A model generated the notes under the pieces. That model did not search any database and was not told where the DNA came from. It saw only the letters and a program-made list of their open reading frames with translations. From the NCBI GenBank assembly GCA_964615305.1, contig CAZTNA010000003.1:62001-126000 (forward strand): a stretch of DNA of 64,000 nucleotides, written 5' to 3'. A program made the position numbers and the translations under genes. This DNA is from Bog-950 sp964615305. GTDB lineage: Bacteria; Bacteroidota; Bacteroidia; Chitinophagales; LD1. Shown piece by piece: positions 17,870 to 26,428 of the stretch (position 1 is the stretch's first letter; each line of letters begins with the position of its first letter).

Positions 17870-19033
17870 ATGAAAAACCTGGTTCTATTCTTTCTCTTAT
17901 CCGTTACTCTTTCTATTTCAGCACAAGGCGTAAAATTTATTGATAACGATTGGAACAAAGCGCGCGCTGAAGCGAAGGCCTCGGGCAAATATCTTTTTGT
18001 AGATGCCTATACCGATTGGTGTAGCTGGTGCAAAGTAATGGACCGCGAAACTTTTCCGAATGCCGATGTGGTACAGATGTTGAACAGCAATTTTGTTTCG
18101 CTCAAGCTGGAAATGGAACACAATTATGGTGTAAACGTGGCTATGAAATATCGCGTAAGCGGGTTTCCTACGTTTTTAATTTTTACTGCCGAAGGCAAAT
18201 TGGTGCGCAAAATACCGGGTTACCTGCCGGCTGAAAACTTTGTTCAGGAGTTAAAGCTTTCATTGAACACGGCTGAGTATCCGCCACTATCAGCCATATC
18301 TGAAATGGTTGATTTAGTTTTTCCGGAGTTTTATAAAGCCTCCTTTGCCGGAAAAGGCAAGCGTGTAAATTCAGATGCGCCTACAGTAAATTCGTTCCTC
18401 GACACCCAAAAAGATTTGTTCAGCGAGGTAAGCTTTAGTGTGCTTACGCGGTTTGGTTCTTTGCTTAATGATAAGTACCGCAATTTTTTGTTCAATAACC
18501 AAAGCAAGTACGAAACCCTTTACGGCACAGCCGAAATTCAGGATGTCGTTAACTCGCTTCAATACAAAATGTTGAATAACGCGGTTAAAAACAAAAGCGA
18601 GAAAGAATTAGAAAACACCATTGTGTTTGCTCAAACAAAAAATAAGCAGGCAGATGACATTACTCCTATCTGGATTCGTATCAATTATTACAAGGGCACC
18701 GAGGAGTGGGGCAAAATGGCGGAGCAGGTAGATAAGTACATAGCTATTAAGGGTCACCCTTCCAATAATTTGAACGACTGGTCGTGGAATGTGTACGAAA
18801 ACTGTAACGACCAAGAGGTAATTAGGAAAGCTGTTGGCTGGATGTTCGCTGTTACAGAAGCCAAAGCAGAATATGCCACCATGGATACTTATGCTGCTCT
18901 GCTTTACAAAGCAGGCCACTACCGCGAAGCGCAGGCGTATGCAGAAAAAGCAATTGACTTAGGCAAAGCAGAAGGACAAAAAACTACTGAGACCGAAAAT
19001 CTGATGAAAAAGATTTTGGAGGCGATGAAGTAG
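17870..19033 (+). CDS. Secreted thioredoxin-fold protein
   Basis: This 387-residue protein has an N-terminal signal peptide (MKNLVLFFLLSVTLSISAQG), so it probably acts in the periplasm. The thioredoxin domain covers about 20-150. The redox site is WCSWCK (YTDWCSWCKVMDRETF) and the cis-Pro segment is VSGFPTFLIF. The remaining 230 residues are helical and end in a TPR-like pair (LYKAGHYREAQAYAEKAIDL). The start is set at 17870 because this puts the signal sequence at the N-terminus, whereas an upstream frame extension to 17831 would add a non-signal tail. It is convergent with the FtsX-type gene, with 4 bp between stops. Thiol oxidoreductase or chaperone roles are possible. Confidence 0.82.
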   Translation: MKNLVLFFLLSVTLSISAQGVKFIDNDWNKARAEAKASGKYLFVDAYTDWCSWCKVMDRETFPNADVVQMLNSNFVSLKLEMEHNYGVNVAMKYRVSGFPTFLIFTAEGKLVRKIPGYLPAENFVQELKLSLNTAEYPPLSAISEMVDLVFPEFYKASFAGKGKRVNSDAPTVNSFLDTQKDLFSEVSFSVLTRFGSLLNDKYRNFLFNNQSKYETLYGTAEIQDVVNSLQYKMLNNAVKNKSEKELENTIVFAQTKNKQADDITPIWIRINYYKGTEEWGKMAEQVDKYIAIKGHPSNNLNDWSWNVYENCNDQEVIRKAVGWMFAVTEAKAEYATMDTYAALLYKAGHYREAQAYAEKAIDLGKAEGQKTTETENLMKKILEAMK

Positions 19034-19037
19034 TGAG

Positions 19038-20261
19038 CTATTTAAAACTCATTTCGCTTTCACTCGCCCGCTTAGCCGGAAAGTACGAAGCCAAAATACT
19101 AACCGACACAATTATGCCAAGCGTGACAATCGGGTCAATCCATTTTGTTTTTACAGGATAGTAATTGATAACAAAACTCGATTCGCTGCCGCCAAGTTTT
19201 AGAAAGTGAAATTTCATTTGCAGCAGCACCACCGCATAGCCCAAAGCTAATCCTGTTAGTGCGCCAATCATAGACGACAAAATTCCGTTGAGCAAATAAA
19301 TACTGCGCACCAACTTTTTGTCACCTCCCATTGCTTTCAAAATAGAAATGTCTTTTGTTTTTTCCATAACAAGCATAGAAAGCGAGCCAATAATGTTGAA
19401 CGAAATAATGAGGATGATAAAACCGAGAATAGCTGTAGTTACCCAACGCTCAATCAACATTACGCGGTAGGTTTCTGCCTTCTGCTGATAGCGGGTGCGC
19501 ACTTCAAACCCCTTCCCGGTTAACTTTATTAGCTCTTGCTTAACTTTTTCAATATCTGCATCCGGGTTCAACTTTATTTCATAAGCAGACACCCGGTTTT
19601 CTTCGCCTAGTAATTCCCGCGCAAAATCAAGATTCACAAAAACATACTTCGAATCAAACTCTTGCTGAATAGCAAATACACCCGAAGGAATGGCAGACAT
19701 GGTATTGAACGCATCTTCGGGCGCAAAAGCAGTTTTAACTCCCTTACGAGGCACTGTAATTCGCAGTACATTTGCCCCTCGCTCCACAGCTATGTTCATG
19801 GAGTAACCGATATTTGCGCCAACTACAGCATAGTTCGAAGAAGAGTCTTTCAACAAAAATTTTCCTTCCCGTACATACTGTTTTACGGTGGTTACTTCGT
19901 TGTATTTTTCGTCCACTCCTTTTATGGTTCCGAGTTGTGCTTCTTCTCCGTATTCCAGATAAGCATTCTCTTCAATGGTTTTTGAAACTGCGCTAATACC
20001 TGTTAGTTGCAAAATTTTTCCTGACATGGTTGCATTGTCTTCAAATGTTTTTCCCTTTAATACACGCACCTCTAAATCGGGATAAAATGAATTGTAAAGC
20101 GAAAGCACCAGCCCCTCGAAACCATTAAAAACGGAAAGTACCACAATAAGCGCAAAGGCTCCTACACCCATGCCCAGCATGCTCACACGCGAAATAATGT
20201 TGATAGCATTGGTTGACTTCTTTGAAAATATATAGCGGAGTGCTATTCTGAATGCAAGCAT
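19038..20261 (-). CDS. FtsX/LolE-type ABC transporter permease
   Basis: This 407-residue inner-membrane protein has the MacB/FtsX topology: one N-terminal helix (MLGMGVGAFALIVVLSVFNG), a large periplasmic domain of about 220 residues, then three helices (AILGFIILIISFNIIGSLSM and two later). The N-terminal ALRYIFSKKSTNAINIISR start and the DISILKAMGGDKKLVRSIYL cytoplasmic loop are typical of lipoprotein-release LolC/LolE-like proteins. It likely works with a LolD-type ATPase encoded elsewhere to move lipoproteins to the outer membrane, but a related export role cannot be excluded. It lies 26 bp downstream of rbfA, as often seen in Bacteroidota. Confidence 0.85.
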   Translation of the reverse strand: MLAFRIALRYIFSKKSTNAINIISRVSMLGMGVGAFALIVVLSVFNGFEGLVLSLYNSFYPDLEVRVLKGKTFEDNATMSGKILQLTGISAVSKTIEENAYLEYGEEAQLGTIKGVDEKYNEVTTVKQYVREGKFLLKDSSSNYAVVGANIGYSMNIAVERGANVLRITVPRKGVKTAFAPEDAFNTMSAIPSGVFAIQQEFDSKYVFVNLDFARELLGEENRVSAYEIKLNPDADIEKVKQELIKLTGKGFEVRTRYQQKAETYRVMLIERWVTTAILGFIILIISFNIIGSLSMLVMEKTKDISILKAMGGDKKLVRSIYLLNGILSSMIGALTGLALGYAVVLLQMKFHFLKLGGSESSFVINYYPVKTKWIDPIVTLGIIVSVSILASYFPAKRASESEMSFK

Positions 20262-20287
20262 GAAACTGTTGCGTTTTACAATTCAGG

Positions 20288-20767
20288 TTAACTGTCTGTT
20301 TTCCTTTTTTCTCTTCTTGATGGCGCCTTCTTTTTAACCAGTGCCGCTTTCTTAGCTCTTACTTTTTTAGGTTTGGTTTCCACCTTCTGTTTTTCGGTTT
20401 CCGCCTTTAGTTGCTCGTCTTCTTCCTTTATTTTCTTAAACACTTCTTCTATGCGATAGGCGTAATCAAGTGTTTCATCACGAAAAAACTCTATTTCGGG
20501 CATCACGCGAAGTTGATTGTGCATACTTGCTGCCAGTTTTCGTTTTAGATCAAACTTTCTTTCCTCAAACTTTTCAATCACTTCGTCCGGGTTTTCTGCG
20601 TTGTAAATGCTTAGATAAAAACGCACCAGCGATAAATCTGACGAAGCCCAAACTTTGGTAACGGTAACAAAAGCCTTTCCGTAAATGGTTCTGCCATCAC
20701 GGGTTAAAATATCTGTAAATGCTTCCTGAATTACAGATGCTATTTTCAATTGTCTGCGCGAATCCAT
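20288..20767 (-). CDS. rbfA: Ribosome-binding factor A
   Basis: This 159-residue cytoplasmic protein assists maturation of the 16S rRNA 5' end in the 30S subunit. The KH-like core spans about 1-110, with MDSRRQLKIASVIQEAFTDI at the start, VTKVWASSDLSLVRFYLSIY in the middle and MHNQLRVMPEIEFFRDETLD near residue 85. A highly charged Lys/Glu-rich C-terminal extension of about 45 residues (KKVRAKKAALVKKKAPSRREK) exceeds the usual length. Extensions of this kind are common in the phylum. It precedes the LolE-like permease gene and is divergent from the MsbA-like exporter gene, with about 100 bp between the starts. Confidence 0.92.
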   Translation of the reverse strand: MDSRRQLKIASVIQEAFTDILTRDGRTIYGKAFVTVTKVWASSDLSLVRFYLSIYNAENPDEVIEKFEERKFDLKRKLAASMHNQLRVMPEIEFFRDETLDYAYRIEEVFKKIKEEDEQLKAETEKQKVETKPKKVRAKKAALVKKKAPSRREKRKTDS

Positions 20768-20854
20768 GCCTGGTAAATTTTGAACAAAAGTAACAGAAAG
20801 AAAAAAGCGTTTGAGGGAAATATTTTATTCCACTGAGTGTTTCATTCATCATTC

Positions 20855-20862
20855 TATATTTG
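20855..20862 (+). promoter_or_regulatory. Bacteroidota -7 promoter box (TATATTTG)
   Basis: TATATTTG exactly fits the TAnnTTTG -7 element of the primary Bacteroidota sigma factor. It ends 5 bases before the ATG at 20868. If transcription starts about seven bases downstream of the box, the mRNA begins at or beside the start codon. I see no clear -33 TTTG at the expected distance. Confidence 0.55.
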
Positions 20863-20867
20863 AAGCA

Positions 20868-22691
20868 ATGAAGAATCTTCTTCGCGTATTAGGTTATGTA
20901 CGCAAATATTCTGCTCTTGCTATGCTGAACACTCTGTTCAACATGCTCACTGTTTTTTTCTCGTTGTTTTCGGTAGTCATGATTATTCCGTTTCTACAAC
21001 TGCTTTTCGATAAAATTCCGAAAGTAGTAGTGCGCCCCGAATTTAGTTTCAGCGCAAACTGGTTTATTGAATACATGAAGTTTTTTTTAAGCAAAGAAAT
21101 ATTGGAGAACGGACAGTTGGCTGCTCTTGTAAAGTTTTGTCTCGGCATTGCGTTGCTTTTCTTTTTTAAGAATCTGTTCCGCTATCTGGCGGTTTATTTT
21201 CTTGCGCCTATCCGCAGTGGCGCTGTGCGCGACATGCGTGAAGAGCTTTATGCAAAATTTTTATCGCTGCCGCTTTCCTATTACTCTAAAGAAAGAAAGG
21301 GTGATATCATTTCGCGCTTAACTGATGATGTAAAAGAAGTAGAGATTAGTATTATCAGTTTTCTGGAAGTAACCGTTCGAGAGCCGTTGAATATTATCAT
21401 TTTTCTGGGCGCGCTGTTGATGCTTAGCCCCCAGCTGACCGCTTTTGTTTTTGTTATGCTGCTGGTTACCGGTTTTATTATTGGTCGGGTTGGTAAAAGT
21501 TTGAAAAAACAATCTATTGAAGCACAGTCGGTATCGGGGCGGTTGCTCGCTATTGCCGATGAAACACTTGGTGGGCTTAGAATTATACATGCATTTAATG
21601 CCGAAAGGTTTATGCGTTCGCAATTCGCAAAAGTTAATTCTGAATTTTTTGCTCTCAGCAAAACCATTAACACCAAACGCGATTTGTCTTCTCCGCTTAC
21701 AGAGTTTCTGGCTATGTGTGTGGTGTGTACCGTGCTTTACTATGGTGGTGTGTTGGTCCTTGATCACAAAAACCTGGAAGCGGAAACTTTTATAGCGTTC
21801 ATGGTTTTGTTTGCACAATTAATTCCACCAGCCAAAAATTTCTCTACTGCTTCTTATAACATTCGTAAAGGCATGGCTTCTGCCCATCGTATTTTTGAAG
21901 TGCTTGACGCAGAAAATAACATTGCAGAAAAGCCGAATGCCATAGAAATTAAAGAATTTAAAGCAGAAATTGAATTCAAAAATGTGGGCTTTGCTTACAG
22001 AAATTTTGACGACAAAAAAATTCTGGAAAGCATCAACCTGAAAGTGGAGAAAGGAAAAATGATTGCTTTGGTTGGGCAGTCGGGAGCAGGTAAAACAACA
22101 CTGGTTGATTTGCTTCCGCGCTTTTATGACGTAAGCAGTGGCGATATTCTTATTGACGGAACCACCACACGTGATTACAAACTGAAAGGCTTGCGCGGGC
22201 TGTTTGGTATAGTATCGCAAGAGTCTATTTTGTTTAACGATACGGTGTTCAACAACATTGCTTTTGGTATGGAGGGCGCCACTCGCGAAGCCGTGGCAGA
22301 AGCCGCAAAGATTGCCAACGCACACGATTTTGTTTCAAAACTGGATATGGGCTACGATACGGTGATTGGCGACCGGGGAGGTAAGTTAAGTGGTGGCGAA
22401 CGCCAGCGTTTGACTATTGCGCGTGCTGTTTTAAAGAACCCCCCTATATTGATTTTAGATGAAGCCACCTCTTCGCTCGACTCTAATTCTGAGAAATTAG
22501 TGCAAGAGGCATTGACTAAACTCATGAAAGGGCGAACTACCATTGTCATTGCGCATCGGCTTTCCACCATTCAATATGCCGATGAAATTATTGTCATGCA
22601 GGACGGTAAGATTTCTGAGCGCGGCAATCATATTGGTTTGATGGCAAAAGGTGGTATTTACAAAAAGTTAGTAGAGTTGCAGGCGTTTTAA
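20868..22691 (+). CDS. ABC exporter, MsbA-like (fused permease and ATPase)
   Basis: This 607-residue homodimer-type ABC exporter has a six-helix membrane domain at about 1-320 and an ATPase domain at about 355-607. Walker A is LVGQSGAGKTTLVDLLPRFY, the ABC signature is KLSGGERQRLTIARAVLK, Walker B is PPILILDEATSSLD, and the H-loop His is in TIVIAHRLSTI. The start is set at 20868, where MKNLLRVLGYVRKYSALAML begins, instead of an upstream in-frame ATG at 20811 that would precede the promoter box. Lipid A or lipid-linked substrates are typical. It is 10 bp upstream of the hotdog dehydratase gene, which may point to export of the product of the neighbouring fatty-acid-like set. Confidence 0.9.
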   Translation: MKNLLRVLGYVRKYSALAMLNTLFNMLTVFFSLFSVVMIIPFLQLLFDKIPKVVVRPEFSFSANWFIEYMKFFLSKEILENGQLAALVKFCLGIALLFFFKNLFRYLAVYFLAPIRSGAVRDMREELYAKFLSLPLSYYSKERKGDIISRLTDDVKEVEISIISFLEVTVREPLNIIIFLGALLMLSPQLTAFVFVMLLVTGFIIGRVGKSLKKQSIEAQSVSGRLLAIADETLGGLRIIHAFNAERFMRSQFAKVNSEFFALSKTINTKRDLSSPLTEFLAMCVVCTVLYYGGVLVLDHKNLEAETFIAFMVLFAQLIPPAKNFSTASYNIRKGMASAHRIFEVLDAENNIAEKPNAIEIKEFKAEIEFKNVGFAYRNFDDKKILESINLKVEKGKMIALVGQSGAGKTTLVDLLPRFYDVSSGDILIDGTTTRDYKLKGLRGLFGIVSQESILFNDTVFNNIAFGMEGATREAVAEAAKIANAHDFVSKLDMGYDTVIGDRGGKLSGGERQRLTIARAVLKNPPILILDEATSSLDSNSEKLVQEALTKLMKGRTTIVIAHRLSTIQYADEIIVMQDGKISERGNHIGLMAKGGIYKKLVELQAF

Positions 22692-22701
22692 ACCATTCAA
22701 C

Positions 22702-23133
22702 ATGTTTCCAATTTCCGGAGATCAACTCATTCAATTTATTCCTCAGAAACCCCCTTTTGTTTTTATAAACGAATTACGAGAAGTAAACGAAAATAAGTGC
22801 ATTACTACCTTTAGTTTTGATGAAAGCAATGTGCTTTGCGACAACGGAAAGCTTTCGTTGGCCGGGCTGCTCGAAAACATGGCACAAAGTGCCGGTTGTA
22901 AAATGGGCTACGAAGATTACATAGCCAACACCAAAAGCCGCAGAGGTTTTATTGGTGAGGTGAAAAATTTTTCTGTATGCCGGCTTCCCTGTATTGGTGA
23001 GCGGTTGACCACCGAAATAATTATAGAGGGGAAAGTTTTTGGTGCTGTTACACTTATCAGCGGAAAAATAAAAGTAGGCGATGAAGAAATTTCTTCGTGT
23101 AATATGAAAGTGTTCTTTGTTCCCGAAGAGTAA
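22702..23133 (+). CDS. Hotdog-fold 3-hydroxyacyl-ACP dehydratase-like protein
   Basis: This 143-residue protein has the hotdog fold of the FabZ/ApeP group. IPQKPPFVFINELREVNENK at the N-terminus and LLENMAQSAGCKMGY (about residue 57) correspond to the FabZ positions that include the catalytic Glu. The FabZ HFPG segment with the catalytic His is not present, since the region reads VLCDNGKLSLAG. It therefore resembles the aryl-polyene-type dehydratases more than canonical FabZ. It is adjacent to the MsbA-like exporter gene and convergent with the ketosynthase genes, whose products probably act in the same pathway. Confidence 0.72.
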   Translation: MFPISGDQLIQFIPQKPPFVFINELREVNENKCITTFSFDESNVLCDNGKLSLAGLLENMAQSAGCKMGYEDYIANTKSRRGFIGEVKNFSVCRLPCIGERLTTEIIIEGKVFGAVTLISGKIKVGDEEISSCNMKVFFVPEE

Positions 23134-23135
23134 AG

Positions 23136-24170
23136 CTACACCGCTTCTAACAACCAAAATGAGTGCTGTGCCCCTTGGTAGTTGTTGTATATAAGTATGC
23201 GCTTAATTTCTGACGCTGTGTTTTTCTTGATAAAGTGCTGGGGCAATTTTTGTGTTTGCAACACCCGGCCCGCTAGCCAAACTGCCAATGCCGAAACCGT
23301 TTGAAACTCACCGAACGCATGTTTGAATCTGGCAATAGTTGTTGGCGGTGGCATCTGTGTTTCTATGGCTGTATAATACTTCAGTAAACGGTTGTCACCG
23401 TTTTCGCCTTGTAATAGCAGGTCAAGGTTTTGTTCCGCATTGTTTTCTTTCAAAAACAATTTCAACTGCTCCACTACATTTTGTTCATTGTTACAGCTAA
23501 CCATTTTCATGGCGGTTACTCGGGCCACTGCGCCTTCTTTCTTCTTACTGACTATAAAAGATGCCGAACCTTCACCGGGGAGTGTGCCTGTGGCGTTTGT
23601 TTGGTATAAATCGAAATTGTTGGTTGGCTCATGGCGGTACCAACCGGCCAGCGAAACCAGACGATGATTTTTTTCCGAAATTTCATCAACGCCACCTATT
23701 AAATAAGTATGCTCCGGATTTTCGCTGAGCAGCATGGCCGCATCAAGCGCAGTGTTTTCAAAAGCCTGGCCACGATGAACATGCGTGGCGTTGTATCCCT
23801 TGTTATTGGTAATCATACTCACCATGCCGGCAATAGCATTGTAAGTGCTTTGCACAAAAGCCGTAGGTGTTAATCTTCCTTCTTCGTATTCGTTAATCTG
23901 GTTCAGGAACATGATGCTGTCTTCTATACCACCATTTGCTGTGCCTATTAAAATGCCATCTACTTTATTTTGTTGCAGCAGCTTCATAGATGTACCTACG
24001 CCCATGCGCAGCGCTCGCCCCATTCTGCGCAGTTGACCTAGTGGAACTCCCTCATATTTTGGTTCAATGGCACTAATAAGATTATTGGCAGAGGGTCTTA
24101 ATTCTTCCAGATCAACTTCATTGAAAGTTGGCTGGTGCGATATGCAGGAAGATTGATGGACGTAAAACAT
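23136..24170 (-). CDS. Ketosynthase-like protein lacking the active-site Cys (chain-length-factor type)
   Basis: This 344-residue beta-ketoacyl synthase-fold protein retains the thiolase-like core (MGRALRMGVGTSMKL, LIGTANGGIEDSI, YLIGGVDEISEKNH), but the nucleophile region reads FVQSTYNAIAGMVSM, with no Cys where active synthases have TACSS. The later His-containing motifs of elongating synthases are also absent. Such proteins pair with an active ketosynthase as chain-length factors in aryl-polyene and flexirubin systems. An active ketosynthase and an acyl carrier protein lie directly upstream on the same strand. It is shorter than a full KS (about 400 residues). Confidence 0.75.
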   Translation of the reverse strand: MFYVHQSSCISHQPTFNEVDLEELRPSANNLISAIEPKYEGVPLGQLRRMGRALRMGVGTSMKLLQQNKVDGILIGTANGGIEDSIMFLNQINEYEEGRLTPTAFVQSTYNAIAGMVSMITNNKGYNATHVHRGQAFENTALDAAMLLSENPEHTYLIGGVDEISEKNHRLVSLAGWYRHEPTNNFDLYQTNATGTLPGEGSASFIVSKKKEGAVARVTAMKMVSCNNEQNVVEQLKLFLKENNAEQNLDLLLQGENGDNRLLKYYTAIETQMPPPTTIARFKHAFGEFQTVSALAVWLAGRVLQTQKLPQHFIKKNTASEIKRILIYNNYQGAQHSFWLLEAV

Positions 24171-24252
24171 GTTTTATTGTTCACCGCAGATTACGCAGGT
24201 TTAAGTTACATTAATTTTCTGTGTATCTGCTGTTCATCTGTGGTTGTTTGAC

Positions 24253-25440
24253 TTACGCCTTTGAAAAAATAAGTGATGAACAGTTTCCTCCAAAGCCAAA
24301 AGAATTGCTCATTACATTTTCCACATTCATTTGCTTGTATTCAGTAACAGGAACAAGGCCGGTGGTTTCAATGGTATTTTTGAAACGTAAACTTGGGTAC
24401 ACCTCCTGATTTATTAAACTCAACAGACAATAAACAGCTTCCACGGCTCCGGCAGCACCTAGCGTATGGCCTATGTTTGACTTGGTGCTGGCAAATGCAG
24501 GAACTTTTTCGAACAGGCGGTTCATGGCCACGCTTTCTTTTTCATCGTTGTTTTCAGTGGCTGTGCCATGTGTGTTTATAAAGTCTATTTGTTCGGGTTT
24601 TAGTTGGGCTGATTGTAATGCAAGTTTCATGGCCAGGTATGGTCCTTCGCCACTGTCAGAAAGTGACGAACCGTGAAACGCATCGCAGGTGTTTGACCAG
24701 CCGCTCACTTTGCCATAAATATTTTTCCGCTTGGCGTCTTCTTCTTTTTCTAAAATTAAAAACGCTGCAGCTTCGCCTAAGTTTAAGCCGGCTCGTGCTG
24801 AGTCAAAGGGGCGGCAGGGTTCATGCGAAAGAATGCCGAGTGAGTAAAACCCGTTGATGGTAAACTTGGCAAGCGAATCAATGCCGCCCACTATAGCGCG
24901 CTTTGCATATCCGTTTTTTATAAGGCGAGCACCATACGAAATGGCGTTAGCGCCAGATGAGCAGGCGGTGTTAAATGTGTTAACCACACCCCCGGTTTTA
25001 TATCGCTGTTGTAAATAAATATTTATGGAGCCTAGGTTGTAGCTGCTTATAAACTCGCTGCCGGTTTCAGCAAAATTGGCGTCATGATAAAGCATGTCAC
25101 TTTCGCACATGCCGCCAATAGTGTTACCGTTAATAAGGGCTGTATCTGCCGACTGTATTTCGGCTTCGGTTAGTCCACTGCTTTGCAGCGCCTGGTCAAT
25201 GGCATACTGCGCCAGTAGGGCGGTGCGAGTTACGCCTTTTTGGGTTACGCCTAATTGATTTCTTAACTGCTGATTAGTAATTTTTATTTCGCCAAAGGGC
25301 AACAGCGATGCGTACTTGGTGGTAAACAGTTCGAGGGGCGAAAGTCCACTCTTGCCTTGTTTTAGCGATTGGTGATTTTCTGTAAGTGAGTTTCCGATGG
25401 GGGTAATAATGCCAACTCCTGTTACTACTATGCAGCTCAT
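24253..25440 (-). CDS. Beta-ketoacyl-ACP synthase (FabF-like)
   Basis: This 395-residue elongating ketosynthase condenses an ACP-bound extender with a growing acyl chain. The full Cys-His-His set is visible: NTACSSGANAISYG (about residue 162), FINTHGTATENNDE (about 297) and SNIGHTLGAAGAVEA (about 332). The N-terminus is the usual VVTGVGIITPIG. Its ATG overlaps the stop of the acyl carrier protein gene by 4 bp, so the two are translationally coupled. The product likely forms a heterodimer with the Cys-less partner encoded downstream. Housekeeping FabF would normally lie with fabD/fabG/acpP, which are absent, so a specialised polyene or lipid pathway is favoured. Confidence 0.88.
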   Translation of the reverse strand: MSCIVVTGVGIITPIGNSLTENHQSLKQGKSGLSPLELFTTKYASLLPFGEIKITNQQLRNQLGVTQKGVTRTALLAQYAIDQALQSSGLTEAEIQSADTALINGNTIGGMCESDMLYHDANFAETGSEFISSYNLGSINIYLQQRYKTGGVVNTFNTACSSGANAISYGARLIKNGYAKRAIVGGIDSLAKFTINGFYSLGILSHEPCRPFDSARAGLNLGEAAAFLILEKEEDAKRKNIYGKVSGWSNTCDAFHGSSLSDSGEGPYLAMKLALQSAQLKPEQIDFINTHGTATENNDEKESVAMNRLFEKVPAFASTKSNIGHTLGAAGAVEAVYCLLSLINQEVYPSLRFKNTIETTGLVPVTEYKQMNVENVMSNSFGFGGNCSSLIFSKA

Positions 25441-25721
25441 TTTTTTTCCTCGGCAGCTTGTGCTGCGCGGCCTTTCTCAATAAAATCCATCATGCTGTTA
25501 ATGCTGTAAAGTATGGTGCGGCCGTCTTTGGGGTTTTCAATTTTTAAGCCGTATTCGCGCTCCATCATTACCACCATTTCAATGGAATCAATAGAGTCTA
25601 AACCCAGCCCTTCGCGAAACATGGGCATGTCATCGGTAATTTCTTCGGGGGTTACGTGAAGCAGGTTGAGGTACTTGATGATGTGTTTTTTCAACTGAAG
25701 TTTTTCTTGTTCTCTGTCCAT
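25437..25721 (-). CDS. Acyl carrier protein
   Basis: This 94-residue carrier protein has a four-helix layout. The phosphopantetheine attachment serine lies in the GLDSIDSIEMVV segment near residue 39 (DSxDxxE form). The acidic character of helices 2 and 3 is typical. A C-terminal Ala/Lys tail (KGRAAQAAEEKK) is longer than in AcpP. It is the first gene of the ACP-KS-CLF operon, with the KS start overlapping its stop. This dedicated carrier, separate from the genome's main AcpP, is a hallmark of aryl-polyene and related clusters. Confidence 0.88.
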   Translation of the reverse strand: MDREQEKLQLKKHIIKYLNLLHVTPEEITDDMPMFREGLGLDSIDSIEMVVMMEREYGLKIENPKDGRTILYSINSMMDFIEKGRAAQAAEEKK

Positions 25722-25823
25722 GGGGCAATGATAAAAAAATATATGCTCTGGCTAGCAATATTGGGCTTGCACATTGATCGGTTACACTACTACGTTTATA
25801 GCGGCACCATGCGGCTTAATTAA

Positions 25824-26260
25824 TTAATGAGCCCCAACAAAAAACAACCCGTTTGTGTATTTTTCGGCAAGTCGCTTTGTCAATAAATTTGCCCCTTCTA
25901 TGGACGTGTGAAATCTATCAGTAAATAATTTTTTTGAATGGAAGGCTGTATCGTTCGCGAGATATAAAATTTTTGCATCATATTTTTCTATCTCAGTTTT
26001 CATGTGATTCAAAAAAACTGCACCGGTTCTTGTTAAATTCGAATTGTATGCAGGGAGCACTACGAAATAAACATTTGCCTTGTTTTCCTGACAATAAATT
26101 AGTGTTTCTTCCAGTAGTTTCTTTTGATAATCTCCTGCTTTAAAAAACTTTTCATTGGGGGCAAATCCTTTTCGAATACTGGATAATTCCAACCCGCATA
26201 TCCTTCGAATTCCATGTCTTTAAACCCTCGTTTAAAATTTTCCGGAGTTGCATTTCTTTC
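25824..26260 (-). pseudogene. Remnant of an SGNH-hydrolase-like protein, frameshifted and truncated
   Basis: An open stretch of about 122 codons at 25824-26192 has no ATG (TTG at best). It ends like an SGNH/GDSL-type protein, with YFVVLPAYNSNLTRTGAVF in the middle and SKKLFTDRFHTSIEGANLL near the end (D..H catalytic pair position). Immediately upstream, another frame reads RNATPENFKRGFKDMEFEGY and then AGWNYPVFEKDL, which also looks like real protein. A frameshift near 26190 is the simplest explanation. The 5' part is lost and replaced by a repeat copy at 26250-26283. Between it and the ACP gene, 25731-25823 also holds a short plus-strand open frame that may be another remnant. Confidence 0.5.
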
Positions 26261-26283
26261 CTACCATCATGTTATCCCTACGG
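26250..26283. repeat. Isolated copy of the left-edge repeat motif
   Basis: The sequence gcatttctttcctaccatca...ccctacgg repeats the pattern seen at 20-161 (TTTCTACMAT..CCC) and ends with ccctacgg, the complement of the ccgtaggg at window position 1. It directly borders the truncated 5' end of the SGNH-like remnant. The remainder of 26284-26428 is non-coding and contains a short direct duplication, AATCTGAYTTCT, around 26395-26425. Confidence 0.4.
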
Positions 26284-26428
26284 TATATAGACACAAAAAA
26301 AATCCGCTTTTACGGGAGCGAATTTAGGCATTAAGTGTTATGGGTGTTGAAGTGTAAAAGTGCGAAAGTGTTGAAGTTAGAGAACTGCCTTTTAATCTGA
26401 CTTCTGATTTCTAAAATCTGATTTCTGG

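Noticed and set aside
26284..26428. Structured RNA beside the MORN gene
   Set aside because: The short repeats AATCTGAYTTCT do not form a stable fold by eye and there is no known RNA motif.
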